A DNA stretch of 64,000 nucleotides from Acidimicrobiales bacterium (GTDB lineage Bacteria > Actinomycetota > Acidimicrobiia > Acidimicrobiales > Aldehydirespiratoraceae): contig JAWKIR010000002.1 of the NCBI GenBank assembly GCA_041394245.1, positions 2,294,001-2,358,000 of the forward strand, in the 5' to 3' direction. The position numbers and the translations under genes are program-made. Position 1 is the stretch's first letter; every line of letters starts with the position of its first letter. Under the pieces are notes generated by a model. That model saw only the letters and a list, made by a program, of their open reading frames with translations, was not told where the DNA came from and did not search any database. This document shows positions 24,315 to 31,778 of this stretch, piece by piece.

Positions 24315-25064
24315 TCAGTCGTCGGGCATCACCTGGTCGACGTCGAGCACGGCCGGCAGATCGCTGGCCCGGATTCGCTCGGCGAACGAATAGTCGAGCG
24401 GGGCGATCCCGTCGAAGGGGGCGTCGAGGACGATCTCGGCACCGCCGCCGTAGGGCGCGGCCGCTCGCATCGCCAGCGTCACGTCGGCCGTCACTCCCGA
24501 CAGCAGATAGATGTCGGCCTCGAGCCCGGGGAAGAAGCGGCTCGCGTACGACATCACGCCGTGGACGCCCTCGACGCCGACTGCCGCCTCGGCCACCGAT
24601 CGGGCGTCGTCGCCACCACCGCGTCGGAGCACCACCCGGATTCCCGTGTGCCCGAGATGGGGGACGTCGCGGTCGTCGAGGCGCAACGCCGGATCGCCGA
24701 CGACCCACGAGAGGTCCATCGCGTCGCCGGTCCGCACGGCGCGGCGCCCGGCGCCCTCCATCCGCCCCGCCGCGTCGAGTACCTCGCGGAACTCGGTCAT
24801 GGCGGCGATGGCATCGCCTGGATCGACCGCAGTCAGATAGATCGTGACGTTGACGCCCTTGCCGTTGTCGAAACCCGGGTGGGTGCCGGTCCTCGGAAGC
24901 CGGATCTCGTGGAGCTCCGGCGGGGCGACGTAGCGACAGCCGCCGGCGATCTCCGGCATCGCGATGTTGGGCGGCAGATGCTCCAGGTCGTACCAGCGAT
25001 TCCAGCTCTCGATGTTGTCGTGGTCGGTGTCGAGAGCGGTGAAGATGATGCCCTTGGCTTCCAT
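24315..25064 (-). CDS. Hypothetical protein with repeated alpha+beta barrel-like segments
   Basis: I do not recognise the family. The 249-residue protein has no signal peptide or membrane helix. The N-terminal segment IESWNRWYDLEHLPPNIAM resembles the substrate-side helix of EthD-like or dimeric alpha-beta barrel proteins. A similar segment later (GVHGVMSYASRFFPGLEADI) suggests two ferredoxin-like halves. AAGGAG precedes the ATG at 25064. It converges on the TenA gene with 24 bp between stops and follows the phosphatase-region gap, so a link to the ureide island is possible but unproven. Confidence 0.7.
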   Translation of the reverse strand: MEAKGIIFTALDTDHDNIESWNRWYDLEHLPPNIAMPEIAGGCRYVAPPELHEIRLPRTGTHPGFDNGKGVNVTIYLTAVDPGDAIAAMTEFREVLDAAGRMEGAGRRAVRTGDAMDLSWVVGDPALRLDDRDVPHLGHTGIRVVLRRGGGDDARSVAEAAVGVEGVHGVMSYASRFFPGLEADIYLLSGVTADVTLAMRAAAPYGGGAEIVLDAPFDGIAPLDYSFAERIRASDLPAVLDVDQVMPDD

Positions 25065-25089
25065 GCGGAGACTCCTTGTCGCGGTGGCG

Positions 25090-25710
25090 CTACTTCTCGA
25101 ACAGCGGAATGTGAGTCTCGCCCAGGAAGTGCGTCTCGTTGAAGCTTCGCACGGTCACCGCGTCGCTGGAACCCGACGCGAGCACGCGCGACACACCCGC
25201 ATAGTCGGGCACGAAACGCAGGGTGTCGTCGATCCCGAGCATCTGGGCGAACCACACCGACGTCACCATGCCGTGGCAGAACACGGCGACGCGGCGTCCC
25301 GGGTTGTCGGCGATGATCTGCCGGAACGCGGCGTGCACCCCGCGCATCCACTCGTGTCTCTCGTCGTCGGCCAGCACGCTCAGCGGATCGGTCCACGCGT
25401 CGTCGGTGCCGCCCTCCTTGATCAGTCGACGGGTCACCTCGGCCGGGACGTAGGTCGAATCGTGCCGGTCGTACTCGGCCACACCTTCGACGACCACCGG
25501 CTCAAGCCCGAGCATGCGGGCCAGGGGCGCTGCGGTCTGGCGGGCGCGGGCGAGGGGGCTGGTGACGACCAGATCGATGCCCGCCGGGGCGAGGTACTCG
25601 CCCACCCGTTCAGCTTGCCGGTGACCGATCTCGGCCAGGTCGGGGTCGGCTGCGCCCACCGCGTCCTCGATGTGGACCGGGCGCCCGTGGCGGACGATCA
25701 CGAGTTCCAT
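25090..25710 (-). CDS. Histidine phosphatase superfamily protein (phosphoglycerate mutase-like)
   Basis: The 206-residue protein has the phospho-acceptor motif RHGRP (His8), the second catalytic His146 in FCHGMVTSVWF, and the conserved TSPLARARQTA segment. The family removes phosphate from small metabolites or sugar phosphates through a phosphohistidine. Length is normal for cobC/PhoE-type enzymes. A GGAGGGG stretch stands just upstream of the ATG at 25710. It is followed leftward by the unknown gene at 24315-25064 with a 25-bp gap. The substrate is not predictable. Confidence 0.88.
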   Translation of the reverse strand: MELVIVRHGRPVHIEDAVGAADPDLAEIGHRQAERVGEYLAPAGIDLVVTSPLARARQTAAPLARMLGLEPVVVEGVAEYDRHDSTYVPAEVTRRLIKEGGTDDAWTDPLSVLADDERHEWMRGVHAAFRQIIADNPGRRVAVFCHGMVTSVWFAQMLGIDDTLRFVPDYAGVSRVLASGSSDAVTVRSFNETHFLGETHIPLFEK

Positions 25711-25766
25711 TTCCGCGTTCCCCTCCGCATTCCACCAACCCGGGCGTCGTGCGCGACACTAACGAG

Positions 25767-26858
25767 ATGCAGGGACTCATCCTCGAAGGAACCACCGAAG
25801 ACAGCGTTCGTCTCTCCGACGACATCTCGTTCGCCAGCACGGATCTCCAGCCCCGACAGGTCCGGGTCGAGATCAAGGCCGCCGGCGTGTGCGGCTCGGA
25901 TCTCAGCTGTGTGCACGGCAAGTACTACATGCCGACTCCCCTCGTCCCGGGCCACGAGGCGGCCGGTGTCGTCGTCGAGGTGGGCACGGCCGTGACCTAT
26001 TGCGCAGTCGGCGACCACGTCATCTTGTCGACGTTCTCGAACTGCGGACACTGCCCCGACTGCGAGGGCGGCAACCCCGGCAACTGCAGCAACTCGCCGC
26101 TCGGCGGCCTCTCCCAGCCCTATGCCGAAGGCGACCAACCGCTCTACAACTTCGCCGGCATCGGTGCGTTCGTGCAGGAGACGATCGTCAGCGAGAACCA
26201 GTGCATCCCCATTCCGAAGGAGATGCCGCTCACTGCCGCGGCCCTCATCGGGTGCGGCGTGATCACCGGCACGGGCGCGGTCTTCAACCGAGCCCACCTG
26301 CAGATCGGTGACACGTGCGTGGTCATCGGCGCCGGCGGCGTCGGCCTCAACGTCATCCAGGCCGCGAAGTTGTGCGGCGCCTCGCAGATCATCGCCGTCG
26401 ACCGGGTTCCCGAGAAGGGGGTGTTCGCCACCGAGTTCGGGGCGACCGACTTCATCCTCGCCGAAGAGGGCGTCGACGTGATCGCCGAGGTCAAGAAGAT
26501 GACCGGCGGCGGCGTGCATCACGCCTTCGAGGTCGTCGGTTCGACCCAGCTCCTGGCCGACTGCCTCCAGATGACCCGCCCCGGCGGCAACATCTGCGCG
26601 GTCGGTGTGCCCGACCTCACCGCGACGGTCACCTACGGCTTCCAGCAGCTCCACCAGAACAAGAATCTGATGGGCATCCGGGCCGGCGGCGCCCGCCCCC
26701 GCAAGGACTTCCCGATGCTGGCCGACCTCTACATGAAGGGGAAGCTGAAGCTCGACGAGCTCATCAGCAACACGGCGGGCCTCGACGGCCTCCAGGGCGC
26801 CTTCGACGCCATCAAGGAGGGCAAGGAAGCCCGCACGGTGCTCCTCCCCAACGGCTGA
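25767..26858 (+). CDS. Zinc-dependent medium-chain alcohol dehydrogenase
   Basis: The 363-residue MDR dehydrogenase has catalytic-zinc residues Cys42 (AAGVCGSDLS) and His63-Glu64 (PGHEAAGVV), the structural-zinc quartet Cys93, Cys96, Cys99 and Cys107, and a Rossmann GAGGVGLNVIQA. It would oxidise a primary alcohol with NAD(P). The set resembles class III-like alcohol dehydrogenases common in actinobacteria. I chose the ATG at 25767 (MQGLILEGTT); a GTG 18 nt upstream is possible. It is divergent from the phosphatase gene and transcribed alone. Confidence 0.9.
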   Translation: MQGLILEGTTEDSVRLSDDISFASTDLQPRQVRVEIKAAGVCGSDLSCVHGKYYMPTPLVPGHEAAGVVVEVGTAVTYCAVGDHVILSTFSNCGHCPDCEGGNPGNCSNSPLGGLSQPYAEGDQPLYNFAGIGAFVQETIVSENQCIPIPKEMPLTAAALIGCGVITGTGAVFNRAHLQIGDTCVVIGAGGVGLNVIQAAKLCGASQIIAVDRVPEKGVFATEFGATDFILAEEGVDVIAEVKKMTGGGVHHAFEVVGSTQLLADCLQMTRPGGNICAVGVPDLTATVTYGFQQLHQNKNLMGIRAGGARPRKDFPMLADLYMKGKLKLDELISNTAGLDGLQGAFDAIKEGKEARTVLLPNG

Positions 26859-26894
26859 CAGCACCAGCCGGCGGAACGCCCCCGGGTGTCTCCG

Positions 26895-27872
26895 TCAGCT
26901 GCGGCGCAGCAGGGCGCGGCCGACCCGCAACGCCCGGCGGCCCGAGCTCAAGGTCAGCTCGTCGGTCACCGAGAGAAGGCTGTTGAGGCGGCGCCGGGTC
27001 GACGACCGCGGGTCGGGGGTGCCGTCCAGCGGGTACCCGAACAGACCCATCAGTTCTCGACACTCGAACTCGATCGCACCCACCTGCTTGGGGGTGAGAA
27101 CGTTTCGCCACGCCCACGCCTGTGAGATGTCGATGCCCCGCGTCGAGCGTTCCTGGAGGGCCTGGCTGGAGAACTCCACCATGAGGTCGCGTTCGGGAAC
27201 GAACGGCTCCGGTGATGCCGGCACCGACGCGGCGATCGGGCCGACATCGTCCGGGCAGGCCAGCAGATCCTCGTAGCGAAGACGGTGGACACGATCGGGG
27301 TAGCGCATCTCGAGCGCGAGACCGCTCGCGATCCGCTGCTTCCAGAACCGGGCACACTCCTGTGCCGTGCGCGGCCCGAAGTCCATTCGGCGAAGGCTCG
27401 CCGTCACCCCGCGGGGATCACGCACGAGATGGATGACGTGGGCTTCGGGGAACTCCTCGAGGAGGATGCTGCCGATCTCGATGTTCTCCGGGGTCGACTC
27501 CACCACCCGTAGCGGGTGCCCCGGCCCCCGCTGACCGTCGTGGAGTTCGATCATCCTCGACCGCAGGTAGGTCGGCAGCGTCTGACGCTCCGATGTCACC
27601 CCCGGATCGATCCCCCAACTGCGCCGTCGCCAATGGCCGACGGCGGTGGACGACGAGACCTTCGCGCCGAAACGACGGAAGGCAACCGCATGGAAGTAGG
27701 CCTCCGGCAACGACACGAGCGACAGCTTCTCGGCCAGGATCTTGCCGACGAGGGTCGTACCGCTGCGATCGCACCCTCCGACGAACACCACAACACTGTT
27801 CTCGTCCACAACACTGTTCTCGTCGGGAACACTGTTCTCGTCGGGCGGCGATGGGAGTCCGGCAACGGCCAC
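26895..27872 (-). CDS. Sulfotransferase-family protein with an N-terminal minisatellite-coded tail
   Basis: The 325-residue protein has the PAPS 5'-phosphosulfate loop GGCDRSGTTLVGK at 32-44 and the 3'-phosphate region HLVRDPRGVTASLRRMDF, so it belongs to the PAPS-dependent sulfotransferase superfamily. Residues 11-28 are three near-identical hexapeptides of the DENSVV type, coded by three 18-bp tandem repeats at 27789-27842. The GTG at 27872 is supported by a TACCCT box ending 7 nt upstream (leaderless). The catalytic core begins right after the repeats. The acceptor is unknown; lipid or carbohydrate sulfation is usual for this group. Confidence 0.85.
   Translation of the reverse strand: MAVAGLPSPPDENSVPDENSVVDENSVVVFVGGCDRSGTTLVGKILAEKLSLVSLPEAYFHAVAFRRFGAKVSSSTAVGHWRRRSWGIDPGVTSERQTLPTYLRSRMIELHDGQRGPGHPLRVVESTPENIEIGSILLEEFPEAHVIHLVRDPRGVTASLRRMDFGPRTAQECARFWKQRIASGLALEMRYPDRVHRLRYEDLLACPDDVGPIAASVPASPEPFVPERDLMVEFSSQALQERSTRGIDISQAWAWRNVLTPKQVGAIEFECRELMGLFGYPLDGTPDPRSSTRRRLNSLLSVTDELTLSSGRRALRVGRALLRRS
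27789..27842 (-). repeat. Three tandem 18-bp repeats inside the sulfotransferase gene
   Basis: Units start at 27789, 27807 and 27825. The first two are identical on the plus strand and the third differs only in its first three bases. Each encodes one DENSV-type hexapeptide, so copy-number change keeps the frame. Confidence 0.9.
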
Positions 27873-27879
27873 GGCGACG

Positions 27880-27885
27880 AGGGTA
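27880..27885 (-). promoter_or_regulatory. Putative -10 box TACCCT, leaderless start of the sulfotransferase gene
   Basis: Read leftward, TACCCT is followed by exactly 7 nt and the GTG at 27872, which supports that start over internal codons after the repeat. Confidence 0.35.
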
Positions 27886-27913
27886 CCGCAGATCCCGACC
27901 GATCTCGCCCGCC

Positions 27914-29107
27914 TCAGCGGGCAGGTAGGACGACCTCCGGCAGCGGGTGTCGATAGAGCTTCGCCGCGTTCTCGCTGCAGATCATTCTCAGCTCTTCGAC
28001 CGGGAGGTCGCCCCAGACGTCGTGGATCACCTGCTGGGTGTCGGGCCAGGTGCTGTCCCCGTGGGGGTAGTCGGTCTCGAGACAGATGTTCTCGACACCG
28101 ATGACGTCGCGGGTGCGGATCGTCGACGGGTCGTCGAGGGTGCAGAACCAGAAGTTGCGGCGGAGCACGTCGGCCGGACGCTCAGCCCAGCCCAAGCCGT
28201 AGCCGCTGCGATCGACGATGTTGTCGAGCCGATCGATCAGCATCGCGACCCATCCGATGCCGCCCTCGCTCATCGCGATCTTCAGCGTGGGGTGCTGCAG
28301 CGGATACTCCGACCACAGCCACTCGGCACAGGCACCGAGCGACAACTGACCGAACATCGTGGCGCCGAGCTGGATGGCCGGTGCCCCGGCCGGGATCTCG
28401 TGGAGGCCCGAAGATCCGACATGAAGCGAGATGACCGTCTCGGTGTCGACGCAGGCGCCGATGATCGGATCCCAGAAGTCGCGGTCCCAGAGATTGGGCA
28501 GTCCGATGGCGTGGGGGCGCTCCGGCAGCGTGACCGAGGTGAATCCCCGCGCCGCGTTGCGCCGGATCTCGGCCGCCGCCGCGACCGGATCGCCGAGGTA
28601 GGTGATGCCACCGGGGATCACCCGGTTCGGATGCGGCTCGTACCACTCGGTGAACAGCCAGTCGTTCCACGCCCGCACCGCGTCGAGTCCCACGGCCGCA
28701 TCGCTCGCCTTCGCGAAGACCGTGCCGCAAAAGCCGGTGACCTGACTCGGGAAGTTGAGCATCGCCCAGATGCCACCGAGGTCCATGTCCTTGATCCGGG
28801 CCTCGACGTCGTAGCACCCCGGCCGCATGTGCTCGAACCGGAAGGGTTCGATCCGCACCGTTTCCGGTCGTCGGCCGGCGACCGCGTTCATTCCCATCTG
28901 CACATAGCGCGCACCGTCGAACTCCCAGAGCTGGTGCCCCCTGTCGTTCTCGACGAGCTGAGGCCCACGGTCCCGCAGCCCCGGCTGCATGTAGGTCTCG
29001 AACAGGTGCGGCGGCTCGACGACATGGTCGTCCACCGAGATCACGGTGTACCTGACCTCGGCGGGCGTCGGGTCGGGCAGGAAGAGATCGGGATCGAGCG
29101 TGGTCAC
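27914..29107 (-). CDS. Amidohydrolase-family metal-dependent hydrolase (ACMSD-like TIM barrel)
   Basis: The 397-residue protein belongs to the amidohydrolase 2/ACMSD-like group that decarboxylates or hydrolyses aromatic and related acids. Seen are the N-terminal strand VISVDDHVVEPPHLFETYMQ, the His in SLHVGSSGLHEIP, and the C-terminal metal Asp in CLETDYPHGDSTWPDT followed by CSENAAKLY. The usual HxH of strand 1 is replaced by DDHxxEPP, as in many actinobacterial members. It starts at GTG 29107, 4 bp after the HTH regulator stop, so the two probably share a transcript. The substrate is unknown. Confidence 0.87.
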   Translation of the reverse strand: MTTLDPDLFLPDPTPAEVRYTVISVDDHVVEPPHLFETYMQPGLRDRGPQLVENDRGHQLWEFDGARYVQMGMNAVAGRRPETVRIEPFRFEHMRPGCYDVEARIKDMDLGGIWAMLNFPSQVTGFCGTVFAKASDAAVGLDAVRAWNDWLFTEWYEPHPNRVIPGGITYLGDPVAAAAEIRRNAARGFTSVTLPERPHAIGLPNLWDRDFWDPIIGACVDTETVISLHVGSSGLHEIPAGAPAIQLGATMFGQLSLGACAEWLWSEYPLQHPTLKIAMSEGGIGWVAMLIDRLDNIVDRSGYGLGWAERPADVLRRNFWFCTLDDPSTIRTRDVIGVENICLETDYPHGDSTWPDTQQVIHDVWGDLPVEELRMICSENAAKLYRHPLPEVVLPAR

Positions 29108-29111
29108 CCGC

Positions 29112-29663
29112 TCATGGTGTCACGGGGGCATACCGCGCGGCGATCCGCTGCGCGGCCGCTCCGACGCGATCGCGCAGCGCCTGCGGCTCGAGTGCCTCGA
29201 CCTCGTCGCCGAGCGACAGCAGGTCCGCCACCGTGGCATCGAGCGAGCCGAGGCGGAACGTCGCCTCGACCCAGCCGGCCGCATCGGGTGTCACCGCGCG
29301 GCGAACCCGCAGCGGCTGGAGTCGACCCAGCACCGCCGCGAGACGCCGGCCCTCCGGCGAGATGCGCACCGTCGCCCGGCGGTTGCGACCCGGACGCCGG
29401 TCCCCGTGCCAGGTCTCCGGCCCGGCGAGGTCGGCGGAGAAGCCGTCCAGCAGCTCGAATCCCCCGTTGCGCCCGCGAAACGCGACCACCGGAACGCCGG
29501 CGCCGGACAGCGACTCCAGGTCGCGCAACACGGTGCGCTCCGACACCTCGAGCTCCTCGGCCAGCGCTCGCGCGGTGCAGCGGCCCCGGCGCTGGAGCAG
29601 GAGCAGGAGGGAGACGAGTCGACCGGCGCGCACGGTGCATCGTCGCAGCTCTCGATGAATCAT
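29112..29663 (-). CDS. YafY/WYL-like helix-turn-helix regulator
   Basis: The 183-residue protein has an N-terminal DeoR-type winged helix (RAGRLVSLLLLLQRRGRCTA, then RALAEELEVSERTVLRDLES) and a shortened C-terminal ligand region resembling the YafY/WYL class. The ATG at 29663 lies within a perfect inverted repeat at 29661-29679; an in-frame ATG at 29679 lies at the other end of it. Autoregulation by binding over its own start is the natural reading. It is divergent from a small conserved gene at 29739, probably its second target, and is followed by the amidohydrolase at 27914-29107. Confidence 0.85.
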   Translation of the reverse strand: MIHRELRRCTVRAGRLVSLLLLLQRRGRCTARALAEELEVSERTVLRDLESLSGAGVPVVAFRGRNGGFELLDGFSADLAGPETWHGDRRPGRNRRATVRISPEGRRLAAVLGRLQPLRVRRAVTPDAAGWVEATFRLGSLDATVADLLSLGDEVEALEPQALRDRVGAAAQRIAARYAPVTP

Positions 29664-29679
29664 GACAACTGATGTCATG
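29661..29679. promoter_or_regulatory. Perfect inverted repeat CATGACA-N5-TGTCATG over the regulator start
   Basis: Seven-bp arms 29661-29667 and 29673-29679 with spacer ACTGA. It covers the regulator's candidate ATG codons and lies 60 bp before the divergent gene. It is the likely operator of this regulator. Confidence 0.6.
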
Positions 29680-29738
29680 TTCACGTGCGTACGGTGCGCC
29701 CACACGCGAACATCGCATCGACCACAAGGAGCACACCC

Positions 29739-30155
29739 ATGACCGCCGACGTCGAAGGCAATGGCACCCCCGACGACCCGTGGATCCTCACCACGCCACC
29801 CGGGAAGTCCGAGTTCGAGGCCTATCGAGATCACGAGTCGGATCCGCCCGCACTCGTGGTCGACGTCGGTTCCACCCAGCTCCGCTACCACCTGCGCTGC
29901 ATCGACGACCTCCACGCGATGTTGACGACCCACGGCGACTGGATGCTGCTCGGCAACGCCGATGAACAAAAGGAGGCCAAACCAGGCACGGTCGAGGCCT
30001 GGGGTCGTTCCAACGACAACCCGGTCGGTGGTTGGTACGGCCTAAAGAAGGGCCTACGGGGCCGCTTCGCGAACTATGTCCCGCCGGTGCTCGAGGTTCT
30101 CGGGCTCGCCGAGGTCGAACACAACGCCCGCAACAACTCGATGCGGGCGATCTGA
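29739..30155 (+). CDS. Small conserved protein (DUF6855-like)
   Basis: The 138-residue soluble protein has the conserved features of a small actinobacterial family (DUF6855 as I recall it): GTPDDPWILTTPPGKSEFEA, ALVVDVGSTQLRYHLRCIDD, LHAMLTTHGDWMLLGNADEQ and NPVGGWYGLKKGLRGRFANY. The function is not known. AAGGAG lies 9 nt upstream of the ATG at 29739. It is divergent from a YafY-type regulator whose operator lies between them. Such pairs of this small protein with a YafY regulator recur in my experience of related genomes, but this was not checked here. Confidence 0.85.
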   Translation: MTADVEGNGTPDDPWILTTPPGKSEFEAYRDHESDPPALVVDVGSTQLRYHLRCIDDLHAMLTTHGDWMLLGNADEQKEAKPGTVEAWGRSNDNPVGGWYGLKKGLRGRFANYVPPVLEVLGLAEVEHNARNNSMRAI

Positions 30156-30156
30156 C

Positions 30157-30660
30157 TCAGTCCAGTCGGTAGCGGAGATCAGAGAGGCGTTCGTCGCCGA
30201 TGCGTTCATCCCTGCGGCCGCCATCGAGCCGCCACCCTCGCGCTTCGTAGAACCTGCGAGCCCGCTCGTTGCCCTCGAGTACCCAGAGGACGATCGGCGC
30301 AGTCTCCTCGACTCGCAACCGATCCACGCCGGCGTCGAGGAGCGCGGAGCCGACGCCTCGTCGCCATGCGCCCGGATCGAGGTAGATCGCCAACACCTCG
30401 GCGGCGTCCGCGGTGTCGGGCGAGCGACGGACTCCGACGAGGAACCCGACGATCTCGCGGTCGACCTCCGCAACGAGTCGAGGACCATCTCCGGGAACCG
30501 AGAGCCGTGCCGTCCACGTGGCGGTGCGCTCGGCAACATCGAGGCCGTCGAGCGTCGCCTGGTCCACGATTCCGGCGTACGCCGCCTGCCAGGATCGCAC
30601 GTGAACCCGTGCCATCGAGGCGGCGTCGGAAACGGTGGGCTCTCTGATCGAGAAGTCCAT
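30157..30660 (-). CDS. GNAT-family N-acetyltransferase
   Basis: The 167-residue product has the GNAT fold: FSIREPTVSDAASMARVHVR, the acetyl-CoA loop GAWRRGVGSALLDAGVDRL and the C-terminal NERARRFYEARGWRLDG. It acetylates an amine on an unknown small molecule or protein. Its ATG at 30660 is 6 nt from a TAGCGT box (complement of 30667-30672). That box overlaps the -10 box of the divergent epimerase gene, so both starts lie within 24 bp and the promoters overlap. It converges on the small gene ending at 30155. Confidence 0.87.
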   Translation of the reverse strand: MDFSIREPTVSDAASMARVHVRSWQAAYAGIVDQATLDGLDVAERTATWTARLSVPGDGPRLVAEVDREIVGFLVGVRRSPDTADAAEVLAIYLDPGAWRRGVGSALLDAGVDRLRVEETAPIVLWVLEGNERARRFYEARGWRLDGGRRDERIGDERLSDLRYRLD

Positions 30661-30666
30661 CCATGC

Positions 30667-30676
30667 ACGCTACGGT
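30667..30676. promoter_or_regulatory. Overlapping divergent -10 boxes (TAGCGT leftward, TACGGT rightward)
   Basis: The leftward box is the complement of 30667-30672, 6 nt from the GNAT ATG. The rightward box 30671-30676 is 7 nt from the ATG at 30684. The two share 2 bp, so only one can be used at a time. Confidence 0.4.
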
Positions 30677-30683
30677 GCCGCTC

Positions 30684-31778
30684 ATGAAGGTTCTCGTCAT
30701 GGGCGGCACCAACTTCAACGGGCTCGCACTGGTCCACGAACTGGTCCGCCGGGGCCACGACGTCACCGTGCTCAACCGGGGCAGGAGCGAGGCCGACATC
30801 CCCGACTCGGTCCACCGCCTCGTCGCCGACCGCAGCGATCCCGATTCGGTCCGCGCCGTCCTCGAGGGCACCGAATGGGACGTCATCCAGGACGTCACCG
30901 CCTACCACCCCGACGAGGTCGAGCTCATGATCGAGCTCTTTCGCGACCGGGTGGGGCACTACGTCTTCGCGAGCTCGACCGTCACGTATGCGGCCACCGA
31001 CCTCCTCCCGATCACCGAGACCCATCCCGACGACCGCACCGACGCCCAGAACGAATACGGCCTCCACAAGCTGCTGTGCGAGGACCGGCTGTGGGCCGCC
31101 CACGCCGACCACGGATTCCCGGCCACGAGCGTGCCGTTCTCGATGGTGTTCGGTCCCCACAACATGATCGCCGCACGTGAACAGGCGATGTTCCGCCGCC
31201 TCGTCGAGGGCCGACCGATCCTCGTCCCGGGCGACGGCACGACCCTGCTGCAGCTCGGCCACGTCGACGATCAGGCCCGTGCCCTCGAACAGATCATGGG
31301 CAAGGAGGTCACCTTCGGTCGGCGCTACAACCTGACCGGCCGGGAGTACGTCACCCGCAACGGCTATGTCGACGTGATCGCCGCGGCCGTCGGGGCCGAT
31401 GCCCCCGACATCCGCCACATCCCTGCCGACCGGATGGACGCGCTCTGGCTGGGCGACATCCTCGTCGATCTCGGCGACCAGGGCGGGATGAGTCTCGCGG
31501 TCCGGTCCCGGGGCGGCGGCAACCCGGCGGTCAACCGGTCGACCGGACGCCAACGGTTCCAACTGAGCCAGCTCGTGCAACACCTGGCGCCCAACATCCA
31601 CCACTGGAACCGGTCGACCGTCTTTTCGATCGACCGTCTGCGGACCGATGTGGGCTGGGAGCCGGTGCACACGTTCGCGTCGATGGTCGACGACACCTAC
31701 CGCTGGTGGCGCGACGCCGGCCTCGCCGACCAGCCACACGACTGGACCTTCGAGGACAACCTGCTCGAGGTCATCTGA
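30684..31778 (+). CDS. NAD-dependent epimerase/dehydratase-family protein
   Basis: The 364-residue extended short-chain dehydrogenase starts MKVLVMGGTNFNGLALVHEL with the dinucleotide loop GGTNFNG. It has SSTVTYA and the YGLHK catalytic pair of nucleotide-sugar epimerase/reductases. The later segment QLGHVDDQARALEQIMG is typical of the isoflavone-reductase-like/CSP41 branch, so the substrate need not be a nucleotide sugar. Start ATG 30684 has a TACGGT box 7 nt upstream. The stop overlaps the convergent allophanate hydrolase by 8 bp. Confidence 0.87.
   Translation: MKVLVMGGTNFNGLALVHELVRRGHDVTVLNRGRSEADIPDSVHRLVADRSDPDSVRAVLEGTEWDVIQDVTAYHPDEVELMIELFRDRVGHYVFASSTVTYAATDLLPITETHPDDRTDAQNEYGLHKLLCEDRLWAAHADHGFPATSVPFSMVFGPHNMIAAREQAMFRRLVEGRPILVPGDGTTLLQLGHVDDQARALEQIMGKEVTFGRRYNLTGREYVTRNGYVDVIAAAVGADAPDIRHIPADRMDALWLGDILVDLGDQGGMSLAVRSRGGGNPAVNRSTGRQRFQLSQLVQHLAPNIHHWNRSTVFSIDRLRTDVGWEPVHTFASMVDDTYRWWRDAGLADQPHDWTFEDNLLEVI

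Noticed and set aside
27789..27842. CRISPR-like short repeats
   Set aside because: Units are contiguous without spacers, lie inside a coding frame and number only three.
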